From: Clostridiales bacterium
Lineage (GTDB): Bacteria > Bacillota > Clostridia > Lachnospirales > Lachnospiraceae
DNA: 64,000 bases
Direction: 5' to 3'
Assembly: GCA_020859985.1 (NCBI GenBank)
Contig: JAJBVD010000077.1
Coordinates: 118,789-182,788, forward strand
The position numbers were made by a program, and so were the translations under genes. Shown piece after piece: positions 37,464-45,167 of the stretch. The notes beneath the pieces are model-generated. The model saw only the letters and a list, made by a program, of their open reading frames with translations. It was not told the origin of the DNA and did no database searches. The stretch's first letter is position 1. Every line of letters begins with the position of its first letter.

Positions 37464-37838
37464 ATGATAGATCTTGGTACAATGGATATCCGCCTTTTGG
37501 AAATCGAGTTTGGTAAATTACAGACAGATGAAATTATTATAACTGAGGAACGGCTCAGACATGTAAAAGAGCGGCATCCTGAAGACCTTCATCTGTTCGA
37601 AAAATATGGAAAAGAATGTATTTCTAATCCAGATTATATCATCAAAGATTTAAAAAATACAGGCACCGTATTTATTGTAAAAAAACTTTCCGATACAAAC
37701 ATAAATATGGTTGTTCGTGTTGCTTTAGAAACAGACGAACAAGGATACAAAAATTCCATAATGACATTTTATCGTCTTCGAGAAAAAAATTTACGAAAGA
37801 TAATCTTTAAAAATAAGCAGCTTTACAAGAAAGAATAA
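37464..37838 (+). CDS. PBECR-type (barnase/EndoU/ColicinE5/RelE-like) nuclease domain protein
   Basis: 124 residues from the ATG at 37464 (AAGGA about 10 nt upstream); a second ATG 18 bp earlier overlaps that site. The core DEIIITEERLRHVKERHPED, ISNPDYIIKDLKNTGTVFIV, VVRVALETDEQGYKNSIMTF and FYRLREKNLRKI matches the PBECR group of phage-associated RNase-fold domains. The His/Arg-rich helix and the late Lys/Arg positions are those expected of the family. It stands alone on the plus strand, with no immunity or antitoxin gene next to it. A structured repeat follows at 37854-37970. Activity is inferred. Confidence 0.75.
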   Translation: MIDLGTMDIRLLEIEFGKLQTDEIIITEERLRHVKERHPEDLHLFEKYGKECISNPDYIIKDLKNTGTVFIVKKLSDTNINMVVRVALETDEQGYKNSIMTFYRLREKNLRKIIFKNKQLYKKE

Positions 37839-37853
37839 TTCGTTTATAATGTG

Positions 37854-37970
37854 CTTATAATAAATCAGAGATTTTTGAAGTAGAGATTGTGCTGCTACGC
37901 ACCCTTGCGGTCAAAAGAAATGCGGGAAGGGGCACACCCGCCAAAAATCTCTGGTCTTATAATAAACCAG
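37854..37970. repeat. Structured element: direct repeats around a 12-bp inverted repeat
   Basis: CTTATAATAAAtCAG (37854-37868) recurs as CTTATAATAAAcCAG (37956-37970). Inside, CAGAGATTTTTG (37866-37877) is the exact complement of CAAAAATCTCTG (37942-37953). The enclosed 64 nt can fold further (GTGC with GCAC, CCCTT with AAGGG, GCGGG with CCCGC). It could be a small structured RNA, or a small palindromic insertion with long flanking repeats. I cannot match it to a known RNA. Confidence 0.5.
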
Positions 37971-38013
37971 CTATTTCAATTATCTTCCACATCTTCCTTT
38001 CTTGATGAACCGA

Positions 38014-38045
38014 ACGCAAATACCCGCACAAAATGTGCGGGCATT
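38014..38045 (-). terminator. Hairpin downstream of the DUF1540 gene
   Basis: CCCGCAC (38023-38029) and GTGCGGG (38035-38041), extended by flanking A-T pairs, form a compact hairpin 36 bp beyond the DUF1540 stop. The following T-stretch (TATTTGCG on the minus strand) is weak. Confidence 0.5.
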
Positions 38046-38076
38046 TAAATATCCTTGTTCTTTTGTTTCCTACTTT

Positions 38077-38397
38077 TTACTTCTCGTTAAACGTGACGCA
38101 TTCGGTCTCCTCGCAGCGGCAGGCTGATACGCCTGCGATATCCACATGATCTGCGTGGCAGATACAGCTGTCGTTATATTCGCAGGCCCTCGCTTCACAG
38201 CGGATATCCATTGTCCGGTTCGGGCGCGCATCGCAGCCGCAGGAATTTTTCATTTCATCACTTTTCTCCCGGAAGCTCTCGCAACAGGTGTCCTGACAGA
38301 CCTTTGCCTGCTCGCCTCCTACCTGAATGCCTTCCTTGCAGCAATACATGGAATCGTTGTACATACAGTTTTTTGCGGAACATACCAATGCCGGCAT
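38077..38397 (-). CDS. Cysteine-rich protein with two DUF1540 repeats
   Basis: 106 residues with 16 or so cysteines. Two similar halves, each about 45 residues: CSAKNCMYNDSMYCCKEGIQ to VCQDTCCESF, and CEARACEYNDSCICHADHVD to CRCEETECVTF. This is the DUF1540 pattern, a small metal-binding-like fold of unknown function common in Clostridia. A linker with NSCGCDARPNRT joins them. GGAGGTAG precedes the ATG. It is monocistronic. Metal binding is suggested by the Cys spacing only. Confidence 0.85.
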   Translation of the reverse strand: MPALVCSAKNCMYNDSMYCCKEGIQVGGEQAKVCQDTCCESFREKSDEMKNSCGCDARPNRTMDIRCEARACEYNDSCICHADHVDIAGVSACRCEETECVTFNEK

Positions 38398-38426
38398 AGT
38401 TACTACCTCCAGTCTCGTAAATGATT

Positions 38427-38457
38427 TCGTAACTGTGAAGGTACTGAACAGTTACAA
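38427..38457 (+). repeat. Dispersed GTAACTGT hairpin repeat, copy 3
   Basis: The 27-bp core at 38429-38455 is identical to copy 1 (GTAACTGT, 11-nt centre, ACAGTTAC). It lies upstream of the DUF1540 gene and downstream of the ABC permease gene. Confidence 0.75.
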
Positions 38458-38578
38458 TAGTTCTACAATGGTCAGTATCCGCATTTTTCCCTGTATTATT
38501 CAAGACACATACTTATTTTTTTGTGTGATGCATTACATGCGTATTTTATCTACGCTGCAATTCGTGCCCTGCGGGTCA

Positions 38579-39646
38579 TCAGTTTGCCCGAATCTCCTGC
38601 CTCATAAATCCGATGTAGGAGCATCCGAACGCTACAATCATCTCGGCGATCATGCCGACCAGATGCGGCCATACAAGCAGCAGACTCTGTCCCAGCGACA
38701 GATAGCTGCTGATCGCGCCGACCAGCTGGCTCGTCGTGACGACGTTGACCGCGCGGACGGACGGGTTGAGGATGGTCGATACCGCCTCGCTGTAGAGGTA
38801 ATACGGCGAGATGCGGTTCAGGTTCAGCTTCAGCGTATAGTATTTCACCTGATTGAACATCTGCCCATACTGCGTATTGATCGGATAGACTGCTCCCGCG
38901 ATGATCTGCGCCAGCAGGCTCATGAAGATCGAGAAAAAGATCCAGAGCGCGATCGTGATCAGCGCGGACGTTGCAGAGTGACGGCAGACCGTGGAGAACA
39001 GGATCGCCAATGCCAGCCAGAACGCGATGTAGACTACCGTGAAGATCAGGAAGAAGAAGATTCGCATTGCTTCCTCTCCGGTTGGTGTCAGACCGGTTGC
39101 CAGCACGCCTACAGCTCCTGCTGCGATGCCGATGGTAAAAATGACGATCGCGATCACTGTAGTCCCCGCCAGAAACTTTCCGATGATGATGGAATCACGG
39201 TAAATTGGCTGCGCCACCAAGCGGTTCAGCGTATTGGACTGCCGTTCACTGTTGATCGCGTCAAATCCGAGTGCCAGACCTACGATCGGCCCCAATAGAG
39301 CAATAAACGACATGAACGACGGAATGGAACTTCCGCTGGAGGTATACAGCTCAAGGAATAAATAGTCGCTTGTCGATTCGGACAGCTCGCTGATCGCGCC
39401 GTAAAAACTCGCAAAGCTCGTAGCGCCGATCAGGATCAGCAGGATGAGAAATCGTCTGCTTCGAAGCTGATCCGCCATTTCTTTGCGGAACAGGGCCGAA
39501 AGTCCGGTAAAACCGCTGACTCTCCGGCTGCTCTGTCCCTCTTCGCTTTTCTTTGCGCTGCCGGCATCGCCTGATGAGCCGCCGTTACGAAACAGACTGC
39601 TTCTTTTTCCCGCCGAACCATCTGCGTTTTTTGTTGTTTTTTTCAT
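38579..39646 (-). CDS. ABC-2 type transporter permease
   Basis: 355 residues from MKKTTKNADGSAGKRS. About 45 charged residues precede GFTGLSALFRKEMADQLRSR. Then come six membrane segments, the first near RFLILLILIGATSFASFY. FDAINSERQSNTLNRLVAQP and YRDSIIIGKFLAG form the conserved ABC-2 permease element between segments 2 and 3. The large loop after the first segment is extracytoplasmic. It pairs with the ATPase gene, which it overlaps by about 60 bp; upstream ATG codons at 39661 and 39703 are alternatives. Together with the NEW3-type gene it forms an export unit of unknown substrate. Confidence 0.88.
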   Translation of the reverse strand: MKKTTKNADGSAGKRSSLFRNGGSSGDAGSAKKSEEGQSSRRVSGFTGLSALFRKEMADQLRSRRFLILLILIGATSFASFYGAISELSESTSDYLFLELYTSSGSSIPSFMSFIALLGPIVGLALGFDAINSERQSNTLNRLVAQPIYRDSIIIGKFLAGTTVIAIVIFTIGIAAGAVGVLATGLTPTGEEAMRIFFFLIFTVVYIAFWLALAILFSTVCRHSATSALITIALWIFFSIFMSLLAQIIAGAVYPINTQYGQMFNQVKYYTLKLNLNRISPYYLYSEAVSTILNPSVRAVNVVTTSQLVGAISSYLSLGQSLLLVWPHLVGMIAEMIVAFGCSYIGFMRQEIRAN

Positions 39647-40733
39647 AACTGCTTCTTTCATCTGCCTGCCCTGCCTTTTCAAAATAAACTCTGTAAATTT
39701 CATCCAGATCGCCGCCGCGCTGGTGCAGATGATAAACGGTATAGCCGTTCTCTCCCAGGAAACGCGTCAGTGTTGGACGAATGTCCTTTTTTGAGGTGAT
39801 CATGAACTTATCACCCTCTTTTTCAATTTTCTTTACGCCGTCCTGCTGATAGAGCATACCCAGCAGCTGGTCGTCCATCGGCTGTACCGACAACTCCAGC
39901 AGATAAGAGCCTTCCTTGCGGATATGTTCCTCCAGTTCCCGCAGAGTGCCTTTGACGATCAGGTTACCCTCGATAAAAATGCCCACCCGGTCACAGATCT
40001 GCTGCACCTGCTGCAGCTGATGGGAGGAGATCAGGATGGTGCGGCCGTCCTCTTCCGCCAGCTCGCGGATCAGGATCAGCAGCTTGCGCATACCTTCCGG
40101 GTCGATGCCGAGCGTCGGCTCATCCATGATGATGATCTCCGGATCCTTCATCAGTACATCCGCCACGCCCAGTCTCTGGCGCATACCTCTGGAATAGGTG
40201 CCGACCTTCTGGTCGCCGGCGTATTCAATATCAACACGCTTCAATAGCGTTTCGATCCGATCCTCCAGCTCTTGTCCCTCCAGACCGTTCAGGCGGCCGG
40301 TAAAGCGCAGGTTCTGGCGTCCGGTCATGTCGCCGTAAAATCCGGCGTTGTCCGGCAGGTAGCCCACGATGGATTTGACTCCCAGCGGGTCGCGCGTGCA
40401 GTTCATCCCTTCGATCGTTGCTGTACCGCCAGACGGCTCTGTCAGGCCGAGCAGCATCAGGATGGTCGTCGTCTTTCCGGCGCCGTTCGGACCGAGCAGT
40501 CCGAATACCTCACCTTTTTTAATGGTCAGGGACAGGTCATTGACCGCCACCTTTTTGCCGTACCGCTTAGTCAGGTGCTCGGTCTTGATTACCACCTCAC
40601 CCTTCGCGGCTGTGCGTTTCTCGATTTTCGTCCCGGCGGCGTTGTCTTTCTTTTCCGCATTTGCGCCGTTCTCTTTTACGGCTGCATCTGCGCTGTTATT
40701 CTTTTTATTTTCCTTTGCGCTTGTATCAGCCAT
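39585..40733 (-). CDS. ABC transporter ATP-binding protein
   Basis: 382 residues. A Lys/Ala-rich first ~50 residues, then the ABC domain with Walker A LLGPNGAGKTTTI, signature YSRGMRQRLGVADVL, Walker B EIIIMDEPTLGIDPEG and the switch SSHQL. The C-terminal ~80 residues carry a DUF4162-like region seen in ABC-2 exporters. A basic tail (NKKRRWFGGKKKQ) overlaps the start of the permease gene. It starts 2 bp after the NEW3-type gene stop, so all three genes form one operon. Substrate unknown. Confidence 0.95.
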   Translation of the reverse strand: MADTSAKENKKNNSADAAVKENGANAEKKDNAAGTKIEKRTAAKGEVVIKTEHLTKRYGKKVAVNDLSLTIKKGEVFGLLGPNGAGKTTTILMLLGLTEPSGGTATIEGMNCTRDPLGVKSIVGYLPDNAGFYGDMTGRQNLRFTGRLNGLEGQELEDRIETLLKRVDIEYAGDQKVGTYSRGMRQRLGVADVLMKDPEIIIMDEPTLGIDPEGMRKLLILIRELAEEDGRTILISSHQLQQVQQICDRVGIFIEGNLIVKGTLRELEEHIRKEGSYLLELSVQPMDDQLLGMLYQQDGVKKIEKEGDKFMITSKKDIRPTLTRFLGENGYTVYHLHQRGGDLDEIYRVYFEKAGQADERSSYEKNNKKRRWFGGKKKQSVS

Positions 40734-40735
40734 TT

Positions 40736-41977
40736 TTACCGTCTCCCGAATTTTCTAAAGATTACGCCCAGAATTACGACCAGTACGATGATGATTGCGA
40801 TCGCGACAAAGCCCCAGGTTGAGGATGTTTTTACCGATACGCGGAACGCTGCCGTGTCTGAGGTCTCATCCGTGCTGACTGTAATATCCGTCTCATAGTC
40901 GCCTGTAATAGAATCCTCGCACGGCGTCACGGACGCGGTCACTTCTACGGATGCTCCCGCCTCGATGGTGTCGATCGTGGACTCACTGAAGGATACCTCC
41001 CAGTCCGTCGGTGCGGAGGAGGAAAGAGTCACGTTGGTCAGATCCACGTTGCCGTTGTTGGTGATGACAAGTGTAACGTTCGACGCCTTATTCTCATACG
41101 CGTCAAAGCTCAGCAGGCCGTCAGACGTGGAAAGAGAAATATCATAGGTACCCGTAATGGTGATGTTCAGATCCATGCTCAGGGTCTCGTTTGCGGAGGT
41201 CGCCGTCACCGGGATCGTATAGTCGCCCTGCTCCACTGTCTCAGGCGGCGTCACAGTGATGGTCAGTCCCTGGCTGCTCTCTGCCTCGACATCAATGCTG
41301 GCTACCATAGTAGAGGTGTCGTCGGACGGAACAATCGTTACGGACCATCCGGTCGGTGCGCTGGAAGACAGGCTGTAGGTCTGATCGGTGGAGCGGTTGT
41401 TGACCAGCGTCGCGTCAAAAGTAAAGGATGTTCCGGTCGCACCCTCCTGCTCCGGATATTCGGATGTAAAGCTGCTCTCACCGCGTACCTCTGCCGCAAC
41501 ATTCAGTGTCAGGATCAATGTTGACTCATCGCCGTCTTCCGTGGCAGCCAGAAGTTCTACCTCGTATTCACCGTCTTCTGCCTCATCCGGAATCGTCAGA
41601 GAGTAGGATACCAGATCACTGTCGTTCGTCGTGTTCCCCGAAATATGTACAATAGAAACTTCCGTGCTGCTGCCCTTGAAATAACCTTCCCAGTCATCCG
41701 GCAGGGATACCGTGGTCAGTGTCACATCATGCCCTTCACCGTCCGGGCTGATAAAATCCAGATCAAAGCTTAATGAGTCTCCTGCTGTCGCCGACATTCC
41801 CGGATAAGCCGTGCTCATCGTAAACTCAGCAGACTTAGCCGTTGCTGCCAATGACACTGTCTCATCATCGTCCTCCGCCGCATACACAGCTACGGAAGAA
41901 AACAGCAGCGTAGCAGCAGTTAGTATTGTTGCCGCCTTCCAGACACTTTTTCGATTCCAATTCCTTTCGCACTTCAT
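40736..41977 (-). CDS. Secreted NEW3-domain (COG1470-like) membrane-anchored protein
   Basis: 413 residues. A signal peptide (KAATILTAATLLFSSVAVYA, cut after AYAA) is followed by three to four beta-sandwich repeats of about 100 residues. Each has a phrase such as APTGWSVTIVPSDDTSTMVA, PTDWEVSFSESTIDTIEAGA or LPDDWEGYFKGSSTEVSIV, the NEW3 pattern. A C-terminal membrane helix (GFVAIAIIIVLVVILGVIF) and RKFGRR anchor it. The ATG at 41977 is 9 nt after GGAG; another ATG is 6 bp upstream. It is first in an operon with an ABC ATPase and permease, a recurrent trio whose role is not known to me. Confidence 0.85.
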   Translation of the reverse strand: MKCERNWNRKSVWKAATILTAATLLFSSVAVYAAEDDDETVSLAATAKSAEFTMSTAYPGMSATAGDSLSFDLDFISPDGEGHDVTLTTVSLPDDWEGYFKGSSTEVSIVHISGNTTNDSDLVSYSLTIPDEAEDGEYEVELLAATEDGDESTLILTLNVAAEVRGESSFTSEYPEQEGATGTSFTFDATLVNNRSTDQTYSLSSSAPTGWSVTIVPSDDTSTMVASIDVEAESSQGLTITVTPPETVEQGDYTIPVTATSANETLSMDLNITITGTYDISLSTSDGLLSFDAYENKASNVTLVITNNGNVDLTNVTLSSSAPTDWEVSFSESTIDTIEAGASVEVTASVTPCEDSITGDYETDITVSTDETSDTAAFRVSVKTSSTWGFVAIAIIIVLVVILGVIFRKFGRR

Positions 41978-42066
41978 TTTCATGTGCTCCTTTCGTTGTA
42001 TTGCGCAGTGCGCCATTTTTATAGGAAGCGACAATCTTTCCAGCCGCTCACTACTTATAAGGGGCC

Positions 42067-42093
42067 GTAACTGTTTCGTACCTTCACAGTTAC
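42067..42093 (-). repeat. Dispersed GTAACTGT hairpin repeat, copy 4 (reverse orientation)
   Basis: Both 8-bp arms are intact; the centre differs from copy 1 at about three positions. It lies between thrS and the NEW3-ABC operon. The remaining intergenic stretch (41978-42462) holds this repeat and the thrS terminator and no accepted gene. Confidence 0.72.
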
Positions 42094-42315
42094 AGGAGTT
42101 TCTGGAAAGCAATCACCAGATTATGTGAGGCTTTCCGTGCAAATTGTTTTAAAACTTGCCTCAATTCGTCCCTTTTCTCGTCAATTTTACGAGGTAACTG
42201 TGTCTGGATTTTGACAATTATGTGTTCCAGTTGTGTGTGAAATGTGAAGAAAGTATGGAAAAAGAATCGCCAGACGGTCGAACTGGTTGCGGTCAAAAAA
42301 GTGAAAGAAGCTGCG

Positions 42316-42362
42316 CATAAAAACCCGGAACCTTTCCATGATTCATAGAAAGAATTCCGGGT
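42316..42362 (-). terminator. Terminator of thrS
   Basis: Minus strand ACCCGGAA..CTTTC pairs with GAAAG..TTCCGGGT and is followed by TTTTATG, about 100 bp beyond the thrS stop. Confidence 0.8.
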
Positions 42363-42462
42363 CCTGCATATCATATTCTAATGTATTCTGTTGCTCTGCA
42401 TTCTGCTGTTCTGAACCGCTGCATTTTACACAGTGCATTCAAGTTCTTTTATCCATCCCGCA

Positions 42463-44367
42463 TTACCGCGCTCTGGTCGCAATCTCTTCTTTGATAGCTG
42501 CAGTAAAGTCCGCGAGTGTACTCTGTCCCTTGTCGCCTTCGGAGCGGCTGCGCACGGAGACAAGGCCTTCTTCTTCCTCTTTCGCGCCAACTACCAGCAT
42601 ATACGGAGTCTTCGCAAGCTGTGCCTCGCGGATCTTGTAGCCGATCTTCTCCGCACGGGTGTCGACGTTCGCGCGGATGCCTTCCTCACGCAGGGAAGCT
42701 TTTACCTGTTCCGCATAGTCGATGAACTTGTCAGAGATCGGCAGGATGCGCACCTGCTCCGGCGACAGCCAGGTCGGGAACGCGCCCGCAAAGTGCTCGA
42801 TCAGGATGCCAATGAAACGCTCGATGGAGCCGAACGCCACGCGGTGGATCATGATCGGGCGATGCTTCTCGCCGTCCGCACCGATGTATTCGCACTCAAA
42901 GCGCTGCGGCAGCTGGAAGTCAAGCTGGATGGTGCCGCACTGCCAGGTTCTGCCGATGGAATCCTCCAGATGGAAGTCGATCTTCGGGCCGTAGAACGCG
43001 CCGTCGCCCTCGTTGATCACATAGTCCAGGCCAAGCTCGTCCAGCGCACCGCGCAGGCCTTCGGTCGCCATCTCCCAGTCCTCATCGCTTCCCATGGAAT
43101 TCTCCGGGCGGGTGGACAGCTCCACATGATATTTGAAGCCAAACAGCTGGTATACCTCATCGATCAGCTTCACGACGCCCTTTATCTCGCCGCGGATCTG
43201 CTCCGGTGTCATGAAAATGTGCGCATCATCCTGTGTGAAGCAGCGCACACGCATCAGGCCGTGCAGCTGGCCGGATTTCTCGTGACGGTGCACGATACCC
43301 AGCTCGCCCATGCGCAGCGGCAGGTCGCGGTAGGAACGCGGCTCCGACTTGTACACCAGTACGCCGCCCGGACAGTTCATCGGCTTGATCGCGTAATCTT
43401 CGTCGTCAATGACTGTGGTATACATATTTTCCTTATAATGATCCCAATGACCGGAGGTCTCCCAGAGCTGGCGGTTGAGGATGATCGGTGTGGAAATCTC
43501 CACATAGCCCGCCTTTGTATGGATCTCTCTCCAGTAGTCCAGAAGGGTATTCTTCAAAATCATGCCGTTCGGCAAAAAGAACGGGAATCCCGGGCCCTCA
43601 TCCGTCATCATGAACAGCCCAAGCTGCTTGCCGAGCTTTCTGTGGTCACGCTTTTTTGCTTCCTCCATGCGGGTCAGGTAAGCGTCCAGATCCGCTTTCT
43701 TTGTAAAGGAGGTGCCGTAGATACGGGTCAGCATCTTGTTTTTCTCGCTGCCTCTCCAGTACGCGCCTGCGATGCTGGTCAGCTTGAACGCCTTGACCGG
43801 CTTTGTACTCATCAGATGCGGTCCGGCGCAGAGGTCGACGAACTCTCCCTGCTGGTAAAAGCTGATCTCCGCATCCTCCGGCAGATCCTCGATCAGTTCT
43901 ACCTTGTACGGCTCATTTTTCTCTTTGAAATACGCGATGGCCTCTTCCCTCGGCTTTGTAAAGCGGATAAGCGGCAGATCCTCTTTCACGATCTTCTTCA
44001 TCTCCGCCTCGATCTTCTCCAGATCCTCCGGCGTGATTGGATTCTCGCTGTCGATGTCGTAGTAAAAACCATCCGCGATGGACGGGCCGATTGCCAGCTT
44101 TACGTCCGGATACAGACGCTTGATGGCCTGCGCCATGATGTGCGAAGTCGTATGACGGAACGCTCCCGCGCCCTCAGAACTGTCAAAGGTCAGAATATTC
44201 AGCTCACAGTCCGAATCCACGACCGTGCGCAGATCCGCTTCTTCACCGTTGATCTCGGCGACTGTTGCCACACGCGCAAGACCCTCGCTGATGTCCTTCG
44301 CGATGTCAATGACCGCCATCGGCTGCGCGTATTCCTTTTTCGAGCCGTCTTTTAATGTGATTATCAT
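42463..44367 (-). CDS. thrS: Threonyl-tRNA synthetase
   Basis: 634 residues, full length. An N-terminal TGS domain (1-62) is followed by the editing/SAD region with HTTSHIMAQAIKRLYP and LCAGPHLMSTKPVKAFKL. The class II catalytic core has KPMNCPGGVLVYKSEPRSYR and RVRCFTQDDAHIF, and the anticodon-binding domain starts near WLSPEQVRILPISDKF. It charges tRNA-Thr and edits mischarged Ser. It is preceded by a small acidic membrane-protein gene and a T-box leader, so expression responds to uncharged tRNA-Thr. Confidence 0.99.
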   Translation of the reverse strand: MIITLKDGSKKEYAQPMAVIDIAKDISEGLARVATVAEINGEEADLRTVVDSDCELNILTFDSSEGAGAFRHTTSHIMAQAIKRLYPDVKLAIGPSIADGFYYDIDSENPITPEDLEKIEAEMKKIVKEDLPLIRFTKPREEAIAYFKEKNEPYKVELIEDLPEDAEISFYQQGEFVDLCAGPHLMSTKPVKAFKLTSIAGAYWRGSEKNKMLTRIYGTSFTKKADLDAYLTRMEEAKKRDHRKLGKQLGLFMMTDEGPGFPFFLPNGMILKNTLLDYWREIHTKAGYVEISTPIILNRQLWETSGHWDHYKENMYTTVIDDEDYAIKPMNCPGGVLVYKSEPRSYRDLPLRMGELGIVHRHEKSGQLHGLMRVRCFTQDDAHIFMTPEQIRGEIKGVVKLIDEVYQLFGFKYHVELSTRPENSMGSDEDWEMATEGLRGALDELGLDYVINEGDGAFYGPKIDFHLEDSIGRTWQCGTIQLDFQLPQRFECEYIGADGEKHRPIMIHRVAFGSIERFIGILIEHFAGAFPTWLSPEQVRILPISDKFIDYAEQVKASLREEGIRANVDTRAEKIGYKIREAQLAKTPYMLVVGAKEEEEGLVSVRSRSEGDKGQSTLADFTAAIKEEIATRAR

Positions 44368-44414
44368 TTTGGGTAATCCTCCTTATATATAAACATTTAT
44401 TTCCTGTTGCCATT

Positions 44415-44454
44415 ATTGCCTGATATCATTTATTACCTGATATCGTTTATTGCC
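44415..44454. repeat. Short tandem repeat upstream of thrS
   Basis: Two 17-bp units, ATTgCCTGATATCaTTT (44415-44431) and ATTaCCTGATATCgTTT (44432-44448), plus a partial third unit. They lie in the 128-bp gap between the small membrane-protein gene and thrS. Confidence 0.7.
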
Positions 44455-44495
44455 CGTAAGCCGCCGTATATCAGGCTTAAATCTTTCTGGCCCTC

Positions 44496-44777
44496 TTAGA
44501 CTTCCTGGTCTTCTTCGTCATCCTCGTCTTCCCAGTCTTCGTCATCCTCGAATTCGAGGCCGCTCATAGAATGATCATCAGAAGCTGAGTGATCATCGGA
44601 GGAATTATCTATATCCCAGGAATTGTTGCTGAAGAAGCTGAGTCCGTTCTTCAGCGGGGATGTCAGCCATCCAAGCAGGACGCCGAACAGCAGGACATCC
44701 GTCAAAAGCAGGCCTTTTTCCATCGGACTCCAGTCTGACAGAAAGACCGACTTTAATACTTTGCATTTCTCTTTCAT
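44496..44777 (-). CDS. Small membrane protein with acidic tail in the thrS transcript
   Basis: 93 residues from MKEKCKVLKSVFLSDWSPME; the ATG at 44777 follows AAAGGAGAG. One hydrophobic segment (GLLLTDVLLFGVLLGWLTSP) is followed by a Ser/Asp-rich stretch and ends in a run of Asp and Glu (DDEDWEDEDDEEDQEV). A longer in-frame extension to 44936 runs through the T-box and is not coding. It lies between the T-box and thrS, so it should be induced by threonine-tRNA starvation. I do not recognise a family. Confidence 0.7.
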   Translation of the reverse strand: MKEKCKVLKSVFLSDWSPMEKGLLLTDVLLFGVLLGWLTSPLKNGLSFFSNNSWDIDNSSDDHSASDDHSMSGLEFEDDEDWEDEDDEEDQEV

Positions 44778-44856
44778 AAAACTCTCCTTTCTTCCATAAT
44801 CGGGCAGCATGATTTTGAGCAGCAAAGCCGCTGAATTCGTATTAGCGGGATGCAAA

Positions 44857-45094
44857 GAAAAAGCCCCTGACAGCTTATTCAAACTGCCAGGGGCGATCAT
44901 ACAAGTGCCGCGGTTCCACCCTGTTTTTTTACTCATTCGACGATAACGGAGTCACCGGACCGGATTGGGGTCACTCAGAGGCAGTCTTCAAATGGTTCCG
45001 CATAAGGGCTTTCCAGCTGCCGTCCTCTCTCTGGATGCTTCCGCATTTTACTCTTCTCTTCAACGTATTAAAATATGCTGTTTGATCTTTTGCT
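44857..45094 (-). ncRNA. T-box leader controlling the thrS transcript
   Basis: The T-box sequence AGGGTGGAACCGCGGCACT is at 44904-44922 on the minus strand. The competing terminator is GCCCCTGGCAG/CTGTCAGGGGC with T-run at 44857-44894. Stem I features include AGAGAG and GCTGGAAAGC. A GGAACCATTT stretch on the 3' side of stem I contains ACC, a threonine codon, as the likely specifier. This riboswitch-like element reads uncharged tRNA-Thr. Confidence 0.93.
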
Positions 45095-45100
45095 CTGTCC

Positions 45101-45128
45101 AGTATAACATTTCAGACCGGATTGTCAA
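45101..45128 (-). promoter_or_regulatory. Promoter of the T-box/thrS transcript
   Basis: Minus strand TTGACA (45123-45128), 16-bp spacer, TATACT (45101-45106). Confidence 0.75.
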
Positions 45129-45167
45129 CACCTGATTTTATTCCTCCTCTATCCCGCACATCTGCTT

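Noticed and set aside
42090..42374. Minus-strand 94-codon frame between thrS and the NEW3 gene
   Set aside because: It spans the thrS terminator and ends next to a repeat copy; no ribosome site and no similarity that I can see.
42433..44355. 640-codon plus-strand frame opposite thrS
   Set aside because: It is the antisense shadow of thrS; the minus strand carries every conserved ThrRS motif. The same applies to the long plus-strand frames opposite secA and the DUF5717-like gene.
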